NCBI GenBank assembly: GCA_947623995.1
Contig: CANQIN010000005.1
Span: forward strand, 1-39,212
Origin: an uncultured Bacilli bacterium
GTDB taxonomy: Bacteria > Bacillota_I > Bacilli_A > RF39 > UBA660
Length of the DNA stretch: 39,212 nt
Direction of reading: 5' to 3'
This document shows, piece after piece, positions 1 through 7,446 of the stretch. Position numbers and translations under genes: made by a program. The notes beneath the pieces were generated by a model. The model was given only the letters and a program-made list of their open reading frames with translations. It made no database searches and was not told where the DNA came from. The stretch's first letter is position 1; every line of letters begins with the position of its first letter.

Positions 1-88
1 GTACTAGCTCCTGACCTGGTTTACTAGGTTGGCTTATCTCCAACTGTACTAATTAGACTTCACTGTCGCACCATATATATCAAACCTT
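1..88 (-). ncRNA. ffs: Possible SRP RNA (5' part, runs off the window)
   Basis: Read on the minus strand, this stretch starts just downstream of two overlapping promoter-like elements and contains a hairpin (GTTGG...CCAAC) followed by AAACCAGGTCAGG. That last string resembles the 5' side of the conserved SRP RNA helix 8 (consensus around GTCAGG, normally followed by a GNRA-type tip and AGCAGC). The tip and the 3' half would lie beyond position 1, so the decisive AGCAGC side cannot be seen. No tRNA or 5S/23S rRNA pattern fitted better. It could instead be another stable RNA. Confidence 0.35.
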
Positions 89-92
89 TTCT

Positions 93-131
93 ATAATATA
101 TAGTATATCTATTTTCTTTCAAAGACATCAA
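93..131 (-). promoter_or_regulatory. Promoter-like elements for the RNA at the window start
   Basis: Two overlapping minus-strand sigma-A-type candidates are visible: TTGATG (131-126) with an 18-bp spacer to TATACT (107-102), and TTGAAA (122-117) with an 18-bp spacer to TATTAT (98-93). They lie directly between the gatB terminator and the RNA-like sequence, so they probably drive the latter. Confidence 0.45.
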
Positions 132-133
132 GC

Positions 134-158
134 AAAAAGAATAGCATTTACACTATCC
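134..158 (-). terminator. Rho-independent terminator of the asnS-gatB operon
   Basis: On the minus strand GGATAG, an 8-nt loop and CTATTC form a 6-bp stem (one G-T pair) followed by TTTTT. It lies about 40 bp after the gatB stop codon. Confidence 0.7.
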
Positions 159-195
159 TTGACATTTTTTAAATAATAAATCAAATTTTTAAGCA

Positions 196-1626
196 CTACT
201 TTTCTAAATATTTAGTTATTAAATCTTTAGTAATTACTGGATTAGCTTTACCTCTTGTTTCTTTCATTACTTGACCAACAAAGTAATCAAATAAATTAGT
301 CTTACCATTTTTATATTGACTTATTTGGGCTTCACTACGTTCCATAATTTCATTAACTATTTTTTGTAATTCTTCTTCATCACTTATCTGAGCCATTCCA
401 CTATTAATATAAGAATTAGGTTCTTTCTTTTCAGTACAAGATTTATAAAATATTTCTTTTGCTTGTTTAGAAGAAATTGTTTTTTTAAGAAGAGCATCAA
501 TAATTTGTTTTAATAACTTTGGTGTTATATAAAATTCTTTTAAAGATATTTCTTCATGATTAATTTCTCCTAAAACTTGGGTAGTTAACCAGTTAGATGC
601 CGTTTTAGGATTAATACCTAACTCTAAACATTCTTCATAATAATCAACATAAGATTTATCTTTAATAATAACTGAAGCATCATAATCAGATAAACCATAT
701 TCCTTAACATATTTTTCTTTACATTCAAGTGGTAAAAGTGGAATTTCTTTTCTAATTTCTTCTAACCATTCTTCACTAATTTTGTATTTTGGAATATTTG
801 GATCAACAAAATATTTATAATCAATAGCATCTACTTTGCTACGCATATGAATTGTTGTACCACTCTCTTCATCCCAACGTCTCGTCTCTTGCACTACTTC
901 ATCATAATTACCACTACTCTTTAATTTAGATTGTCTTTCAATTTCATATAAAATAGCATCATGCACTCCACCAAAAGAGTTAACATTTTTAATTTCAACT
1001 TTTGTCCCTAGTTCTTTAGCATCTTCTTCCATAATAGAAACGTTAACATCACATCTAATTTGGCCTTTTTTGGTATCTCCTTCCGAAACATCACAAAATT
1101 GATAAATACTTCGCATGGTCTCTAAAAAAGCAACCGCTTCATCAGCACTAGAAAGACATGGTTCGGTTACAAGTTCTAGTAAAGGAACCCCTGCGCGGTT
1201 ATAATCAATACAAGATGTCCCAAAATAATGGTCAAGACTTGCTGCATCTTCTTCTAGATGAATATCATGAATATAAACTGGAACCATCTTGCCATTACAT
1301 TCAATATCAATATGGCCATTAATTCCAACTGGACTTTCCATTTGGGTTATTTGATAACCCTTAGGTAAATCAGGATAATAATAGTTTTTACGGTCAAAAT
1401 ACATATATTTTGGTTGTTTGCAATTTAAAACCATACTCATTTTTAAAGCATCTTTAACACACTTTTTATTAACGACTGGTAAAGTTCCGGGAAATCCCAT
1501 ATCAACAGGTCTGACATTTTCATTAGGAATTTGATTGTAGCTATTTTTAGCACTGGAAAAAACTTTAGAGTTACTTTTTAATTCACAATGCATTTCTAGT
1601 CCAATAACGGCTTTATACTTACTCAT
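196..1626 (-). CDS. gatB: Asp-tRNA(Asn)/Glu-tRNA(Gln) amidotransferase subunit B
   Basis: GatB binds the misacylated tRNA, activates the Glu/Asp side chain with ATP and receives ammonia from GatA, completing Gln-tRNA(Gln) (or Asn-tRNA(Asn)) synthesis in the cytoplasm. The 476-residue length is normal for the family. It opens with AVIGLEMHCEL, and PVDMGFPGTLP and the FDRKNYYYPDLPKGYQITQ stretch, hallmarks of the GatB catalytic cradle, are present. The C-terminal part (about 330-476) matches the helical and YqeY-like tRNA-binding tail and ends in GQVMKETRGKANP. The ATG lies inside the last codons of gatA (8-bp overlap) with GAGGTG just upstream, so the two are translationally coupled. It is the last gene of the operon. 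Confidence 0.97.
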   Translation of the reverse strand: MSKYKAVIGLEMHCELKSNSKVFSSAKNSYNQIPNENVRPVDMGFPGTLPVVNKKCVKDALKMSMVLNCKQPKYMYFDRKNYYYPDLPKGYQITQMESPVGINGHIDIECNGKMVPVYIHDIHLEEDAASLDHYFGTSCIDYNRAGVPLLELVTEPCLSSADEAVAFLETMRSIYQFCDVSEGDTKKGQIRCDVNVSIMEEDAKELGTKVEIKNVNSFGGVHDAILYEIERQSKLKSSGNYDEVVQETRRWDEESGTTIHMRSKVDAIDYKYFVDPNIPKYKISEEWLEEIRKEIPLLPLECKEKYVKEYGLSDYDASVIIKDKSYVDYYEECLELGINPKTASNWLTTQVLGEINHEEISLKEFYITPKLLKQIIDALLKKTISSKQAKEIFYKSCTEKKEPNSYINSGMAQISDEEELQKIVNEIMERSEAQISQYKNGKTNLFDYFVGQVMKETRGKANPVITKDLITKYLEK

Positions 1627-3082
1627 GTTCCACCTCTTTTGCTATTTGACCTTTATAGTCCATCATACTTTCTAAATGGGCTGCTAAATTAATCACTAAT
1701 TCATCATTATAACAATTTCCTGTAATATTTACCCCAACAGGTAAATCATTTACAAAACCATTTGGAATCGTAATTGATGGAAATCCTCCAAAGTTACCAA
1801 TTTGTAAATGTTCATCTAAAGCTTCAGTTCCTTGATGAATCATTTCTACTTTACCATCAAGCATTGGTGCAGGGCCAAGACCAACTGGTAATATAACCGC
1901 ATCATATTTTTCATAAATATTTTTCCATGCATCAACAAGTAATCTTCTTACTCTTTGAGCATTTTTAAAATAGCGTTCTTGATTTTCTTTTTGTAAAACA
2001 TATGAACCAATAACAAAACGTCTTTTAATTAATGGTGAAAAACCTTTAGTTCGATGATCCATCATCATTTCATCCCATTTATCACCACTACCTCTTTTAC
2101 CAAAAATAATCCCCGTCATATTTGATAAATTACTTGTTGCCTCCGCACATGAAATAACAACATAGACACTAGCAAGAGCATCTAGTAAAGTTTTATCAAC
2201 ACTAACTTCTTCTACTTCTAAACCCATTTTTTTACAAATTTCTAAAGTTTTTTGAAAGTTTTCTAAATGACTTTTTAATTCTTCACTAGCATTAGGATAA
2301 TTATCAATATTAACTAATTCTTTAATATAACAGATTTTTTTAGCCATTAATTCTTTACTAACTGCTTCTTCTAAATGAATATCTTTAGAATCCCAAGAAG
2401 TCATATCATTAGGATCAATACCTTTCATTCTATCTACTACAATCGCAGCATCCATTACACTTCTTGTTAAAACCCCACAATGATCAAGACTTGATGCAAA
2501 AGCAAACAATCCATAACGACTAATCATTCCATAAGTTGGTTTATAGCCTACTATTCCACAATATGCAGCTGGTTTTCTAATCGAATCCCCTGTATCACTA
2601 CCTAAAGCATAAGGATATACTCCACTTGCTACCGCGGCCGCAGAACCAGAAGAAGACCCAGCACAGGTTCTTCTTAAATCCCAAGGATTTTTAATAATTC
2701 CGGTATGAGCAGTAGTACCAGTTCCACCCATACCAAATTCATCCATTGCCGTTTTATTTACCATAACGGCTCCCCTTTTTTTTAAGTTTTCCACAGCCGT
2801 TGCAGTATAAAAAGGAACATAATCACATAAAGTATTAGATGATCCCGTACTTAAAACGCCTTTAGTAGAATAATTATCTTTAACCCCAAAAGGAATACCG
2901 GCTAAAATATCATCACTTGAAACTTCATTTTTAGCATCATCTAAAATAGTTACAAAGGCATTACATTTATCTTCTATTTCATGACTTTTTGCTAAAGATT
3001 CTTTAATTAATTCTTCACTTGTAACTTCATTACTCTTTAAAGCTTCATGTATTTCTTTAAGGCTTTTATCCATATAACTCAT
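1619..3082 (-). CDS. gatA: Asp-tRNA(Asn)/Glu-tRNA(Gln) amidotransferase subunit A
   Basis: GatA is the glutaminase of GatCAB: an amidase-signature enzyme that frees ammonia from glutamine and channels it to GatB. Of the Ser-cisSer-Lys triad, the Lys is in GIPFGVKDNYS, the cis-Ser in AGSSSGSAAAVASG, and the nucleophile Ser in GSDTGDSIRKPAAYCG. The usual nucleophile motif is GSDTGGSIR; here the second Gly is Asp (codon GAT at 2585-2587). Length 487 aa is normal. The ATG shares its A with the gatC stop (TAATG), preceded by GGTGGTGGG. A start three codons later is possible but less well placed. Confidence 0.96.
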   Translation of the reverse strand: MSYMDKSLKEIHEALKSNEVTSEELIKESLAKSHEIEDKCNAFVTILDDAKNEVSSDDILAGIPFGVKDNYSTKGVLSTGSSNTLCDYVPFYTATAVENLKKRGAVMVNKTAMDEFGMGGTGTTAHTGIIKNPWDLRRTCAGSSSGSAAAVASGVYPYALGSDTGDSIRKPAAYCGIVGYKPTYGMISRYGLFAFASSLDHCGVLTRSVMDAAIVVDRMKGIDPNDMTSWDSKDIHLEEAVSKELMAKKICYIKELVNIDNYPNASEELKSHLENFQKTLEICKKMGLEVEEVSVDKTLLDALASVYVVISCAEATSNLSNMTGIIFGKRGSGDKWDEMMMDHRTKGFSPLIKRRFVIGSYVLQKENQERYFKNAQRVRRLLVDAWKNIYEKYDAVILPVGLGPAPMLDGKVEMIHQGTEALDEHLQIGNFGGFPSITIPNGFVNDLPVGVNITGNCYNDELVINLAAHLESMMDYKGQIAKEVEHE

Positions 3083-3378
3083 TATCCCACCACCTTAACT
3101 ACTTCGATTTCTCTTCCATCCGTAAAGTCAGCATTAGAAAGTAAATCTTCAATTGGTACTGATTCACCTGCTTCATCTTCTCTTAGACTGCATTCAAAAT
3201 CATCTAAAGCATGAGTCATAGGTTCAACCTTATCAATATTAGGAATATTATTAATTAAATTAATCGTATCATCAATATAATCAAATTCTTCTAAAACCAT
3301 TTTATTTTCTTCATCTGTTAACTTTATTAATAGTTTTTCAGCATAATCTTCAACCATTTCTTTAGTAAATTTACTCAT
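3082..3378 (-). CDS. gatC: Asp-tRNA(Asn)/Glu-tRNA(Gln) amidotransferase subunit C
   Basis: GatC is the small belt-like subunit that holds GatA and GatB together. About 98 residues, typical for the family, with the N-terminal helix pair and the conserved core LINNIPNIDKVEPMTHA, followed by the acidic LREDEAGES segment. I chose the second of two nearby in-frame ATGs: AAGGAAG is too close to the first ATG (3384) but 8 nt from the one at 3378. The gene overlaps the end of aspS by 8 bp and abuts gatA, so expression should be stoichiometric with its partners. Confidence 0.94.
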   Translation of the reverse strand: MSKFTKEMVEDYAEKLLIKLTDEENKMVLEEFDYIDDTINLINNIPNIDKVEPMTHALDDFECSLREDEAGESVPIEDLLSNADFTDGREIEVVKVVG

Positions 3379-5134
3379 CTTCATCTTCCTTTACTATTTT
3401 AATTCCTAATTCTTCTAATTGTAACTCACTTACAACACTTGGTGCTTCACTCATCATATCACTAGCACTTTGCGTTTTAGGAAATGCGATAACATCTTTA
3501 ATATTATCTGTGCCACTTAAAAGCATTGTAAAACGTTCTAGACCAATTGCCAGACCAGCATGAGGAGGTGCTCCATATTTAAATGCTTCAATAAAAAATC
3601 CAAAACGATTTTTAATGTCTTCTTCACTTAGCTCTAAAGCATCAAAGACAATTTTTTGCATTTCACTGTTATGAATACGAACAGATCCTCCACCTAATTC
3701 ATAACCATTAAGCACAATATCATAAGCAATACTTAAAACATCTTTTTTATTAGTTTTTAACATTTCAAGGTCACTTGGCATGGTAAATGGATGATGCATG
3801 GCTTTATATCTTCCTTCAGACTCTGAATATTCAAACATTGGAAAATCTACTACCCATAAGAAATTAAATTGATCTTTAGGAATTAAATTTAATTCGTTAG
3901 CAATTTTTAATCTCAAAGCTCCAAGGGAATCATAAACAACCTTTGGTTTATCAGCAACAATTAAGATTAAATCATTATTAATAATATTTAATTCTTCTTT
4001 CATTTTAGCTAATTTTTCATCTTCTAAGTTTTTAGCAATTACCCCATTAAAAGTATCATTATCATACTTTAACCAAGCAAGACCTTTAGCCCCATAAATC
4101 TTAACAAAATCAGTTAAATGTTCAACATCACTTCTTGAATATTTATCGCCATTATTTTTGACAACTAAACATTTAACAATCCCGCCATTATCAATAACGT
4201 TCGCAAAAACATTCATTTTTGTTCCACGTAAAATTTCCGTTAAATCATTTAATTCCATTGCAAATCTCGTATCTGGTTTATCACTACCAAAACGGTCCAT
4301 TGCTTCTTGATAGCTTATTCTTGGAAAATCTTCTAAATCTAAATTTTTAACTTTTTTTACAACATGTTTAATTAATTTTTCTACTAAAGTAATAATATCT
4401 TCTTGATTTGCAAAACTCATTTCAATATCTATTTGAGTAAATTCTGGTTGTCTATCTGCTCTTAAATCTTCATCTCTAAAACATCTCGCTATTTGATAGT
4501 ATTTTTCAAAACCACCAATCATTAATAATTGTTTAAATATTTGAGGGCTTTGTGGTAAAGCATAAAAAGAACCTTTATTAACTCTTGATGGAACAATATA
4601 ATCTCTTGCCCCTTCCGGTGTTGATTTACATAAAATTGGAGTTTCAATTTCTAAAAATTCTTCATTATTTAAAAATTCTCTTACGGAAGAAGTTATTTGA
4701 TGTCTCATCTTAATTGTTTGTTGTAATTTTTCTCTTCTTAAATCTAAATAACGATATTTTAAACCAACATTTTCATTAATCTCTTTATTATCATAAATAT
4801 TAAAAGGTACAACATCACTTTTACTTAAAACTTCAATATGTTCACACATTAATTCAATTTCTCCAGTCGGAATATTAGGATTAATCATATCATCAGTTCT
4901 CTTAATTAATTTACCATCTACTTTAATACAATATTCATTTTTTAAATCTTCAGCAATGGCAAAATCGTCCTTTAAAAAACTACGATTAAACACTACTTGA
5001 CATATTCCTGAACGGTCTCTTAAATCAACGAATATAACCCCACCCATATCTCTTCTTTTATTAACCCATCCATATAAGGTTAATTCTTTATCTACATCTT
5101 TTACAGTTAGTAATCCATTATTAATTGTTTTCAT
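3371..5134 (-). CDS. aspS: Aspartate--tRNA ligase
   Basis: Class II synthetase that charges tRNA(Asp). It has an N-terminal OB-fold anticodon-binding domain (about 1-105, GWVNKRRDMGGVIFVDLRD), the catalytic core with motif 2 (FRDEDLRADRQPEFTQ) and motif 3 (GLAIGLERFTMLLSG), and the bacterial insertion (about 280-420). Its 587 residues match bacterial-type AspRS. ATG preceded by GAGGAT. It lies 14 bp after asnS and overlaps gatC. Because an AsnRS is present it need not be non-discriminating; the sequence alone does not settle that. Confidence 0.97.
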   Translation of the reverse strand: MKTINNGLLTVKDVDKELTLYGWVNKRRDMGGVIFVDLRDRSGICQVVFNRSFLKDDFAIAEDLKNEYCIKVDGKLIKRTDDMINPNIPTGEIELMCEHIEVLSKSDVVPFNIYDNKEINENVGLKYRYLDLRREKLQQTIKMRHQITSSVREFLNNEEFLEIETPILCKSTPEGARDYIVPSRVNKGSFYALPQSPQIFKQLLMIGGFEKYYQIARCFRDEDLRADRQPEFTQIDIEMSFANQEDIITLVEKLIKHVVKKVKNLDLEDFPRISYQEAMDRFGSDKPDTRFAMELNDLTEILRGTKMNVFANVIDNGGIVKCLVVKNNGDKYSRSDVEHLTDFVKIYGAKGLAWLKYDNDTFNGVIAKNLEDEKLAKMKEELNIINNDLILIVADKPKVVYDSLGALRLKIANELNLIPKDQFNFLWVVDFPMFEYSESEGRYKAMHHPFTMPSDLEMLKTNKKDVLSIAYDIVLNGYELGGGSVRIHNSEMQKIVFDALELSEEDIKNRFGFFIEAFKYGAPPHAGLAIGLERFTMLLSGTDNIKDVIAFPKTQSASDMMSEAPSVVSELQLEELGIKIVKEDEDE

Positions 5135-5148
5135 AATTATCCTCTTTT

Positions 5149-6513
5149 CTAAAATTCACAATTGTTTGGTGTTCTTGGATATGCTATTACATCTCTTATA
5201 TTATCTACACCTGTTAAATAAATTAATAATCTTTCAAAGCCCATTCCAAAACCTGAATGAACACATGTTCCATAACGTCTTAAATTTAGATACCAATACA
5301 TGGCTTCTTCATCCATTTTTAATTCGTCCATACGAGATTTTAATTTTTGATAGTCTTCTTCTCTTTGACTTCCACCCATTAATTCCCCAGCACTGGGCAC
5401 GATTAAATCTACAGCAGCCACGGTTTTACCATCATCATTTTGTTTCATATAAAATGCCTTAATATCTTTAGGCCAATTAGTAATAAAAACTGGGCCATTA
5501 AAATAATTAGTTAGATATTTTTCATGTTCTTTAGCAATGTCTTCACCATAATTAGGTTCAAATTCCCATTTTTCATTGGCATTCTTTAAAAGCGTTATAA
5601 CTTCTTCATGTGTAATTCTTGTAAATTTACTATTAATTAAATCTTCTAATTTTTTAATTAAACCTGGTTCTTGAAATTTCTCTAAGAATTCTAATTCATC
5701 ATGACATTTTTCTAACACATCTTTAACAATATATTTTAAAAATTCTTCTTCAATATTCATTAATTCATCTAAATCACAAAAAACAATTTCTGGTTCTATC
5801 ATCCAAAATTCCGAAGCATGAACTTTAGTGTTAGAATTTTCGGCTCTAAAAGTTGGTCCAAAAGTATATACTTTACTAAAAGCCATCGCAAAAGTTTCAG
5901 CTTGTAATTGCCCTGAAACCGTAAGTCCCGCTTTTTTACCAAAAAAATCATTCTTATAATCAATTTTTTTAACTTTATCTAAAGGTAAAGTTGTAACTTG
6001 AAACATTTCTCCTGCTCCTTCACAATCACTTGCTGTTATTATTGGGGCATGAAAATAAACATAACCATTATTTTGAAAATATTCATGAATAGCCATACTA
6101 GCAACACTTCTAATTCTAAATATAGCTTGATATAAATTAGCTCTTGGTCTTAAATAGGCAATACTTCTTAAAAATTCTTTAGTATGTCTTTTAGGTTGCA
6201 AAGGATAATCCATTGGACAATCCCCTAATAAAGTTATTTCTTTGGCAACTAATTCAATTTCTTGATTTTTTCCTTCACTTTTTTTAAGCGTTCCAACGAC
6301 ATTTAACGCTGAACCATTTTTTAAAGAAGTAATTTTATCAAAATCTTTTAAATCTTTATTATAAACAATTTGTAAATGTTTAAAAGTTGTCCCATCGGAA
6401 AAATCAATAAACCCAAATTCTTTTTGAGGACGATGATTTCTAACCCAACCATTAACCTTAACTTCTTCATTAATTAATTTTTCATAATTATTCCAAATAC
6501 TCTTTAAATCCAT
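5149..6513 (-). CDS. asnS: Asparagine--tRNA ligase
   Basis: Class II synthetase charging tRNA(Asn). N-terminal OB fold (VNGWVRNHRPQKEFGFIDF), then a catalytic core with FRAENSNTKVHASEFWMIEPE-type motif 2 and GMGFERLLIYLTG motif 3; the HSGFG stretch near the C-terminus is typical of AsnRS. At 454 aa it is of normal length. AAAGGAAAG precedes the ATG at a good distance. First gene of the operon, directly behind a T-box leader, so transcription is expected to rise when the cognate tRNA is uncharged. Having both AsnRS and GatCAB suggests GatCAB mainly makes Gln-tRNA(Gln) here (inference). Confidence 0.96.
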   Translation of the reverse strand: MDLKSIWNNYEKLINEEVKVNGWVRNHRPQKEFGFIDFSDGTTFKHLQIVYNKDLKDFDKITSLKNGSALNVVGTLKKSEGKNQEIELVAKEITLLGDCPMDYPLQPKRHTKEFLRSIAYLRPRANLYQAIFRIRSVASMAIHEYFQNNGYVYFHAPIITASDCEGAGEMFQVTTLPLDKVKKIDYKNDFFGKKAGLTVSGQLQAETFAMAFSKVYTFGPTFRAENSNTKVHASEFWMIEPEIVFCDLDELMNIEEEFLKYIVKDVLEKCHDELEFLEKFQEPGLIKKLEDLINSKFTRITHEEVITLLKNANEKWEFEPNYGEDIAKEHEKYLTNYFNGPVFITNWPKDIKAFYMKQNDDGKTVAAVDLIVPSAGELMGGSQREEDYQKLKSRMDELKMDEEAMYWYLNLRRYGTCVHSGFGMGFERLLIYLTGVDNIRDVIAYPRTPNNCEF

Positions 6514-6541
6514 TTTAATCTTTCCTTTCTCAAAAAATAAT

Positions 6542-6745
6542 AAAAACCTAGATTACGTAAGGACGAAAAATTTTTCCGCGGTGCCACCTTACTTCACCCA
6601 GGCTCTTTCTTTTTTTATCACATAAAATGCGTTCTTAAATTTATGAAAGTTGTCTTTCAAAAAGATTTCTTAAAAGCATTTTCACCAACTAGCTTTTCTC
6701 TTATCTAAGAAATTACTTTCCTACTTTTCTTTCCTTAAGAAGTTA
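6542..6745 (-). promoter_or_regulatory. T-box leader (tRNA-sensing riboswitch) of the asnS operon
   Basis: The minus strand carries the T-box core AAGGTGGCACCGCGG (6590-6576). A terminator pairs CCTGGGTGAAGTAAGG (6602-6587) with CCTTACGTAATCTAGG (6562-6547) and is followed by TTTTT; the T-box core lies in its loop region and can instead form the antiterminator. Stem I upstream shows the AGTA element, an AGAGA bulge and a distal loop with GTTGGTGAAAA closed by AAAAGC/GCTTTT. The 3' side of the specifier region reads GAA-A-GAC-AAC (GAC 6654-6652, AAC 6651-6649) before the closing CTTTC, so Asp and Asn codons sit side by side. By family knowledge, binding of uncharged tRNA prevents termination. 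Confidence 0.93.
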
Positions 6746-6750
6746 TTAAT

Positions 6751-6779
6751 ATTTTAAGTCTTTTCAAATAAATAGTCAA
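6751..6779 (-). promoter_or_regulatory. Promoter of the asnS-aspS-gatCAB operon
   Basis: TTGACT (6779-6774), a 17-bp spacer, then TAAAAT (6756-6751) on the minus strand. Transcription would begin near 6744, just before T-box stem I. Confidence 0.75.
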
Positions 6780-6926
6780 TTAATTTTAGTAAATAATTTT
6801 AGTAAATGTAAAATGTAAATTTTTGTTCTAAAAATTAGATTTATCCAAAAAAACATATTATCATAGTTTATATACTAAGAATATATATTTTTATTTATTT
6901 TTTTCATTAATAGCAACTCGTACCAC

Positions 6927-6951
6927 AATCTCATTCGGAATGAATAAGATT
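6927..6951. repeat. Hairpin-forming inverted repeat in the gap before the asnS promoter
   Basis: AATCTCATTC (6927-6936) and GAATAAGATT (6942-6951) form a 10-bp stem (one wobble pair) with a 5-nt loop. No T-run follows on either strand, so it is not a clear terminator. The rest of 6780-6971 is AT-rich and I see no gene in it. Confidence 0.35.
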
Positions 6952-6971
6952 AAATTTATAAAATATTATTT

Positions 6972-7381
6972 TTAAAATGACTTATTTGCAATTTGCTTTA
7001 TTTCTTCTAACATTTTTTCTTTTAGTTTGTCTATATCCGTGAAAAATAAATTTGTGCCTCTCTTTTTAATCATATCATATTTTTAAATAAACTTTTTGTT
7101 TCGTTTTGCAAATCTGTTGGAACTCTTAGTGGTACTCCATCAACAGTATGAACATGGTCTATATATTTTTCTAGTGTTGGAAAAGCATTTTGCAATAGTA
7201 TAGTAGCATCTTCATCGGCAATTGTTCTAACAATTATAGTATTACAAAATCCATACTTCTCAACTTTTTTATCAATAATCTTTTGATATTTATCAATTTT
7301 AGAACTAACAGGAATAAACCATAAAGTAAAAGAAAACTCCATCTTACGATGAAGCTTTTCTACATTTTCAACCAGGATCAT
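6972..7381 (-). pseudogene. Small unknown gene split by a 5-bp tandem duplication
   Basis: A first reading frame (7381-7070, 103 codons) starts at an ATG preceded by AGGTGG, rather far upstream (12 nt), and ends ...SLFKNMI-stop. A second frame (7073-6972, 33 codons) overlaps it by ATGA and continues KKRGTNLFFTDIDKLKEK to ...ANKSF. At the junction ATGAT occurs twice in a row (7078-7069); removing one copy fuses both parts into a 134-residue protein with no other change. I do not recognise the family; the product would be soluble, with no signal peptide or membrane segment. It may be a decayed gene, a reversible frameshift, or two coupled small genes. It lies 65 bp after ppdK on the same strand. 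Confidence 0.55.
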
Positions 7382-7446
7382 TTATTAGTCGCACCACCTG
7401 GAAGCGAAAAACATTTCCACACTTTCTCAAGTGCAACTTAAATATA

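Noticed and set aside
5166-5462. Open frame on the plus strand inside asnS
   Set aside because: Antisense shadow of a clear class II synthetase gene; composition (Leu/His/Phe-rich) and lack of a ribosome site argue against it.
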